The notes under the pieces were generated by a model. The model was not told the DNA's origin. It did not search any database and saw nothing but the letters and a program-made list of their open reading frames with translations. Shown one piece after another: positions 59,629-64,000 of a stretch of DNA of 64,000 nucleotides. The DNA is taken from assembly GCF_021130785.1 (NCBI RefSeq), contig NC_060215.1, forward strand, positions 121,228,501 to 121,292,500, read 5' to 3'. How positions within the stretch are numbered: the stretch's first letter is position 1; each line of letters starts with the position of its first letter. This stretch comes from Homalodisca vitripennis (Eukaryota > Arthropoda > Insecta > Hemiptera > Cicadellidae). Both the position numbers and the translations under genes were made by a program.

Positions 59629-60129
59629 GTAATAACTAACAATAATTTGTTATAATTACTACTATAGTTCAAGGATTTATCTTAACTGACGATCTATACT
59701 TATTATAAATGGTCTATACTATTAAATAATTTTCTCACCATACAGCACATATGTTTATTAGCTATGAGTATCAATAAGTTTTAACGTCCATTTTAAATTT
59801 TGAAGCTAACCATAGTATAAAAAAAGGCTACTGTACAAATATCACATAATTTTATAATGTACAAAATGTATTTTATTGTTTTAACAGTTGACTTATTTTA
59901 ATGTAATAAGAGTTATTGCCAATTTTAACTGTTTTTATTACTTACGACAAAGTGTTCCATGAACATTTTATGAAATCAAATATTTTATTCATCTGGTACA
60001 TAACAAAGTGTATAGCAATTGTCAAAGTACTTTATGAAGTTTTTAATTTATTCACATCACATCAAAACCCCAGTCAAACTTACACTACTCTCACTCATAC
60101 CAAATTAATTTTAGCCAGTTTTTCCACTT
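59629..60129. other. Probable intron, AT-rich
   Basis: Sequence after the donor at 59629 has no recognised feature. It may include the 3' untranslated end of the following minus-strand LINE. Confidence 0.4.
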
Positions 60130-60169
60130 CCAGTGCCGGTTATCAGTATAATTGTACGTGCAGTCTCCC

Positions 60170-60625
60170 AGTCGAATGCCATAAACTCTAGAAAACTAGA
60201 AAACGCTTGGGTCGCTAAAAAGCGTTTAAAGTGCGCTTTTAACGCATTGGACGTCGAGGCACTTTTAATTTATACTGAAAACCTGTTGAAAAATCGAACT
60301 CCTGTCTGTTAGGATAAATGTTCGTAAATCACAGCCCTGTGTCTGTCGGTTAGGTAATTATTTCTGCCCCTTGTTTCATGCGCATGTATGTCTCAACCAC
60401 TTGTAAATGGTTCATTTAAACAAGCAAAATAAAGTTGTTTCTAAAATTTAGAGGCTCGGAAGAGTCAAAAATTGCAGTTTTATAACATTTTCTTTCTGAA
60501 CTTCAATTGTGCGACTATGCGTATTGCTTGCTTTTGCATTTTGAACGCTGTGTGGAACTGGCTATTAATTTTGTGCTAGCTCCCCACAACACCAAGCCGT
60601 TCTACGCCGTCATCAGAACCTGAGT
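60170..60625 (-). pseudogene. LINE RT C-terminal relic
   Basis: The minus strand reads 'LWGASTKLIA' and, in another frame, 'FKMQKQAIRIVAQLKFRK' (about 60560-60490). It continues with 'LLTLPSL', 'NPRQ'-like remnants and 'ALKAHFKRFLATQAF' (about 60250-60205), matching WGxSxxxxxVFxxQKxAIR, ILTLPSLYI and FKxxLxxFLLxxAFYSxxEF of CR1-type LINEs. It is broken by several stops. Confidence 0.6.
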
Positions 60626-60744
60626 AGGGCAAGATTTGGCTATGAACTTAGAAATTAAATGAGGACAATTTAAAGCAAACATGATCTATGTGGACGTTCT
60701 AAGTCAATATTCTATGAAACTTTTAACTATCGAATTCGTCCAGC

Positions 60745-61300
60745 ATGGATTCATCCTATAAGGCGGTTGGTGGAATTTCGACTTTCTATTCCCTCTACTA
60801 CCAGTTCGACTAGACTTACCACAGCGGCTATGGTTGACTTACTCTTTCTGAAACCAAATTGATTTCCATAAAGCAAGTTGTACTTGTTCAGAAATTTAAG
60901 TATTCTGATCAAATAGTTTCTTAAAAATACTTTGCTCTGGACAAGCAAAATTGAGACAGGCCTGTAATTATTGATAGATTACCGATAATCTTTCTTAACG
61001 ATTGGGGTAGCTTTTGTGATTTTTAGGAGTCAGGGAAAAACTCCTCGTTAGAAAGATAATTAACGTTGACCAATTGAATTAACGGTTTTTCAATACGCTT
61101 TAAGCAAGTTTTAATTTGCCACACATACATTAGGTTAGTATCGACTGATCTTAGCCGGGAGCTGCTAAATGATGATTATTGGGCTCTGTCTACGCGAGAG
61201 ACTTTATATTAGAGGTAGAGGACAAGGGCCTTGCTTACGAGCAGCTGACGAAAAAAATAAGTTAAACTCGATTGCAGTCGCTCCCTCTACCAGTCTGTCT
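60745..61300 (-). pseudogene. LINE RT N-terminal (fingers) relic
   Basis: The minus strand reads 'IEFNLFFSSAA' (about 61258-61225), then broken blocks, 'KITKATPIVKKDYR' and 'INNYRPVSILLVQSKVFLRN' (about 61015-60910). An open part then gives ILKFLNKYNLLYGNQFGFRK and STIAAVVSLVELVVEGI (60905-60785). These match KxAxVxPIxKKG, NYRPISLLxxxSK and LxxxQFGFRxxxST of CR1/Jockey reverse transcriptases. The reading stops just before the FLDLSKAFD block. Confidence 0.8.
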
Positions 61301-61700
61301 TATAACTTTTTAAATTGGTTCTGTATATTATTTGTATCGTTTATGATGTCCCATACAGTTTTCGACATATTCTTTGACGACATTATTGATTTACAGACAT
61401 TATATGCTTTTGCTGTTTGGATCACTTTTCTGTAGATTTTTTTGTACTTTCTGAAATATATTTTAGTCTTCGTTTGATGTTGTCCTCCGATTAAAAAAAA
61501 TTGAGTTTTTCTCTTGGAACAAGAATTCCTTTCCCGTGATCCATTTATTGTTTGTCTTTTTCGGACAAACCTGAATTTTTTTAAAATCATAATACGCTAA
61601 GATGGTGATTAAACATTCAGAGAAAACATTAAAACATAGTCCTACAGATAGTGAGGAATTAACAATTTTTTTTTTTTTTTTGAAAATTGAGAAGAGCAAC
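61300..61700 (-). pseudogene. LINE endonuclease-RT linker relic
   Basis: An open minus-strand segment (61590-61300) reads FRKYKKIYRKVIQTAKAYN and MSSKNMSKTVWDIINDTNN. It corresponds to the YxxYKxxYxxxIxxAK and SxxxWxxIN linker between endonuclease and RT in CR1/Jockey LINEs. An A18-type run (T on the plus strand, about 61662-61680) interrupts the upstream part. Confidence 0.7.
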
Positions 61701-61949
61701 GTTTTCTAGCCTTGTGTCTCTTATTGTTTTAGTATTTTGGGCTCCCTCGTAATTTTATCTTTACTAATTAAGGCCTCTTAGCCATAGTGGTCTGAAATGG
61801 CTGTATTGACCATGAACACACACACTACGACACTTTTCGATTATATGTTTGGTGATAATGTTGTCTATTGCTGACTGAGATGTTGGCGTCACTCTATTTG
61901 GTGTTCTCTAACAAAGGCCAAACCATTTTAACAAATCTTGTAAGGTTTT

Positions 61950-62420
61950 TTAGGATGGGTGATTGTTCTGCAGTGTGTCAGTATTAAAATCACCTATAAC
62001 GACATAATCCTGTTTGTTAATAGTTAGGTCGGTCAGGACGGCTTCGAATTCGGATAAAGAAATTAATTTAATTTTCACTAGGAGGCAGTAAATTCCAATG
62101 AACATCCATTTTGGTTCTTTGTGTGAATTTTGATGATGACTGCTTGATTCAAATTCCTTTACGATTGTTTCTTTAATAGAAACATTTTCAAAGAAAAATG
62201 TTGCCTCACGAAAATTTGTGACCCCTCTCTTTTGGATAGCTGTCGGCATTGCGAGGTAGCCAATTTAAAATTTGGAATTCGACAACGGTTAATGTTTTTC
62301 TTATTGAATCCTACAGTTATCGGTAACTACAAGTACGTCTGCCTGTAAAGCTTCACATGTAAGTTATTTTTTGTCCAGTTTGTTAGTGGCAAATTGAGCG
62401 GTCTGATGAAGCAGCCATAT
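61950..62420 (-). pseudogene. LINE AP-endonuclease relic
   Basis: The minus strand shows 'LQADVLVVTDNC' (about 62350-62315), the counterpart of the xxDVxxLTETW block in degraded form. 'YPKEGSQIF' or, in the next frame, 'KRGVTNFREATFFFE' (about 62230-62185) corresponds to RxGGVxIF. Then come 'LISLSEFEAVLTDLTINKQD' and 'YVVIGDFNTDTL' (about 62070-61965), with the GDFN metal-site block intact. Frameshifts and stops are present. Confidence 0.75.
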
Positions 62421-62546
62421 TAAATTTTGATTGTGAAAGTTTGATCTTGTTTGTGTTTTTTTAATTACTCGTACGTCTGTTAATTTTGCCAGTTGCAGGC
62501 AAGTGGGGGGAGGAGTCCCTAAAAATGTTTTTTTGCAAGTTTAAGT

Positions 62547-63990
62547 CTACTTGTCGTCTAGAAGAGTCAGATGGAGACGTAAGACAGCCAGTGCGCCCGT
62601 CATAGTTTTCGACCCATGACTGTCGGTGAACCGGTGACGTGATTTTGACAACCTCCGCGTAACTTGAGTGTGGATGGCACGATCGTGGGCTGCCTGGATA
62701 ATTACTCTATGCAGGAGTTTCCACTTGCAAGGGGAACACATCAGCTGGAGATTGGGAACGTCGGCAGACTTCGTCACTGCTTGAAAGTTATGAAAGTTGG
62801 AGGCAATTGCAGATGGTGATTCCCCCCGGAAGCTGAAATCATCGGTAGGTGATTCTACTTGCAGGTGATTGGAGATGGCCGCAGCTACGGAAGGTGACGT
62901 TCCACGGTTCATTGTTGCCTTTTTATAAACATTACTAAGTTTGTCACACAGGATGCGCTTTCCCAAATTGTTCAGATGTTGTCCGAGTTTAGTGAAGAGG
63001 TGCCCTAGGAAACTTGACACACCCACAACAGTATCACTTATTTCTCAATTCCTTCAGGCAGTGATTTAAATTTTTACTCTTTGTTTGGGAAGCTATTCCA
63101 ATGTTCGTGATAGTGATGGAATAGTGACACAACTACAACGTTAGTGTGCTGGTTGCGATCGATGAACCTTTTCAGTTGTCTCTTGGGAGCTGCTATCGGT
63201 TTGTTGGTTCTTGGAGCTATACCAAACAAAACATATACTCCCGCCAGTAAAACTGGATTATCCACCTTACTGAAATCTGCGATTATATCTTTAGAGTTTT
63301 TTAGAACACAGCTCATTTTTGCACCCGAGCATCCATTCACATAAAACGTTACACCTAGGTGACATTTTTTGAACCAAAAACGAATAAAGAATCTTAATGT
63401 GGATGTACCTAAAAACATTAACTTAATGACTGGTTTGATCGCTAATCTAATTGTGAGAATTTTGACTATTTTCTAATTGATTTACTGCAGATTTCCAAGT
63501 CTTACTTATTTTTTTAGAAAGTTTTATTAGAAGTGACTCATGCGTTGACCCAGTTTGTTTCGAAGTCTCGGATATCAGAGGTAGTGGAAACTGGAGCTGG
63601 CTGTTGTTGATATCTTCATAGATATTCGTCAATGAATCGTCTTTGGGATAGCTGTGAGCCTTGCAATGAAGTTTATTGCGTGGTATTGAATTTTCGCTCT
63701 CCAAGGCGTTTAGTGCGCTGATGATATTTCGTGATTCTTCGCGTAATATTATACATCCCTGACACTAATAACCGCCATGGGTGCTGACAGTTTATGTTTA
63801 GTTTGCAAAGTCTCTCTTTGCTTACAGCGAACAGCGGTTGCGCCAAGAATGTCACAGGACGAGTCCGTAGACGTGTAAACATTGTTAGTGCGCTTAGAGA
63901 ACGTTTTGTGTGTTCTATGTTCTCCATTTGTATTTTGAGTTGTTGGATGTGGTCAACCAGCGCGTTTTTTCTTGCTTAGCTCCGATATTA
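62547..63990 (-). pseudogene. LINE ORF1 with coiled coil and SGNH esterase, decayed
   Basis: From the window end the minus strand reads a coiled-coil-like start ('LIAIISELSKK', 'HIQQLKIQMENIEHTKRSL', about 63995-63890). A spacer follows (63704-63447: SLTNIYEDINNSQLQFPLPL, KISKTWKSAVNQLENSQ), then an esterase-like domain in 63447-63074 and 63026-62900. Block I is MFLGTSTLR where the family has GDS, so the serine is kept and the Asp is lost. 'VNGCSGAKM' matches the xxGPGAxx turn, 'NTNVV'-like 'HTNVVVVSLFHHYHEHWNS' follows, and 'FTKLGQHLNNLGKRIL' matches block V (xHGLHLNxxGK) with its histidine. The GTND block is not recognisable. A stop after SFPNKE splits the frame. ORF1 binds LINE RNA; the esterase's role is unclear. 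Confidence 0.75.
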
Positions 63991-64000
63991 TAGCAATGAG

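Larger units (their letters stand above)
60130..64000 (-). mobile_element. CR1-type LINE with SGNH-esterase ORF1, running off the window
   Basis: On the minus strand the pieces run from the window end downwards: ORF1 coiled coil and esterase (63990-62547), endonuclease (62420-61950), linker (61700-61300), RT fingers (61300-60745) and RT C-terminal part (60625-60170). The RT palm, including the FADD motif, is missing between about 60640 and 60745, so there is an internal deletion. The 5' end lies beyond position 64000. ORF1 with an SGNH esterase is known from CR1, L2 and related LINE groups. The element would lie antisense in an intron if the 59457 exon's gene continues. Confidence 0.85.

Noticed and set aside
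61169..61435. 88-codon plus-strand open frame
   Set aside because: It is the complement of the LINE linker and RT region, which is recognised on the minus strand.
63144..63344. 66-codon plus-strand open frame with hydrophobic start
   Set aside because: It is the complement of the LINE ORF1 esterase domain.

Overview
The window reads as AT-rich nuclear DNA of an arthropod, most likely an insect. There are no long open coding frames, no operons and no prokaryotic signals. What can be recognised is short exon-like segments with GT/AG borders, microsatellites, and the decayed transposon families typical of insect genomes: mariner, piggyBac, PIF/Harbinger, a TTAA-flanked DNA transposon, BEL/Pao, and Jockey/CR1-type LINEs. 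A hemipteran is possible but cannot be shown from the sequence. No rRNA gene, convincing tRNA gene, CRISPR array or viral gene was seen. LAYOUT. 1-5.5 kb: non-coding, with a 114-bp tandem repeat and a cluster of CCAAT boxes. 5.5-7.6 kb: a mariner-like element with matching TIRs and a decayed transposase, interrupted near its 3' end by LINE-tail-like DNA. 10.3-11.1 kb: a possible two-exon 3' end of a gene with a poly(A) signal. 12.15-12.55 kb: a 130-bp tandem repeat. 14.7-14.9 kb: a clear candidate terminal exon. 18.4-19.1 kb: a piggyBac (PGBD4-like) relic. 22.6-23.6 kb: a PIF/Harbinger relic abutting a diverged 172-bp tandem repeat. 32.1-34.0 kb: a LINE reverse-transcriptase relic split by a 1.27-kb TTAA-flanked transposon that still has an open C-terminal transposase half. 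39.9-40.8 kb: a LINE C-terminal relic. 47.7-49.1 kb: a BEL/Pao protease-RT-RNase H relic joined to a GC-richer tract. 50.6-51.1 kb: a LINE 3' end. 54.95-55.04 kb: a small candidate terminal exon. 56.6-58.7 kb and 60.1-64.0 kb: two minus-strand LINEs in head-to-tail order, with different ORF1 types (FP-type and SGNH-esterase-type). Between them are a 33-bp-arm hairpin and a well-bounded 172-nt exon at 59.46-59.63 kb. HOW IT FITS. The host coding content is sparse: at most four or five small plus-strand exons that I could not name. The window is therefore probably introns and intergenic DNA of genes whose other exons lie outside or were not recognised. All mobile elements appear dead, through stops, frameshifts, truncation or lost catalytic residues. 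The order of insertion can be read in one place: the TTAA element landed inside an already inserted LINE. Homology calls rest on recalled family motifs, not on a search.
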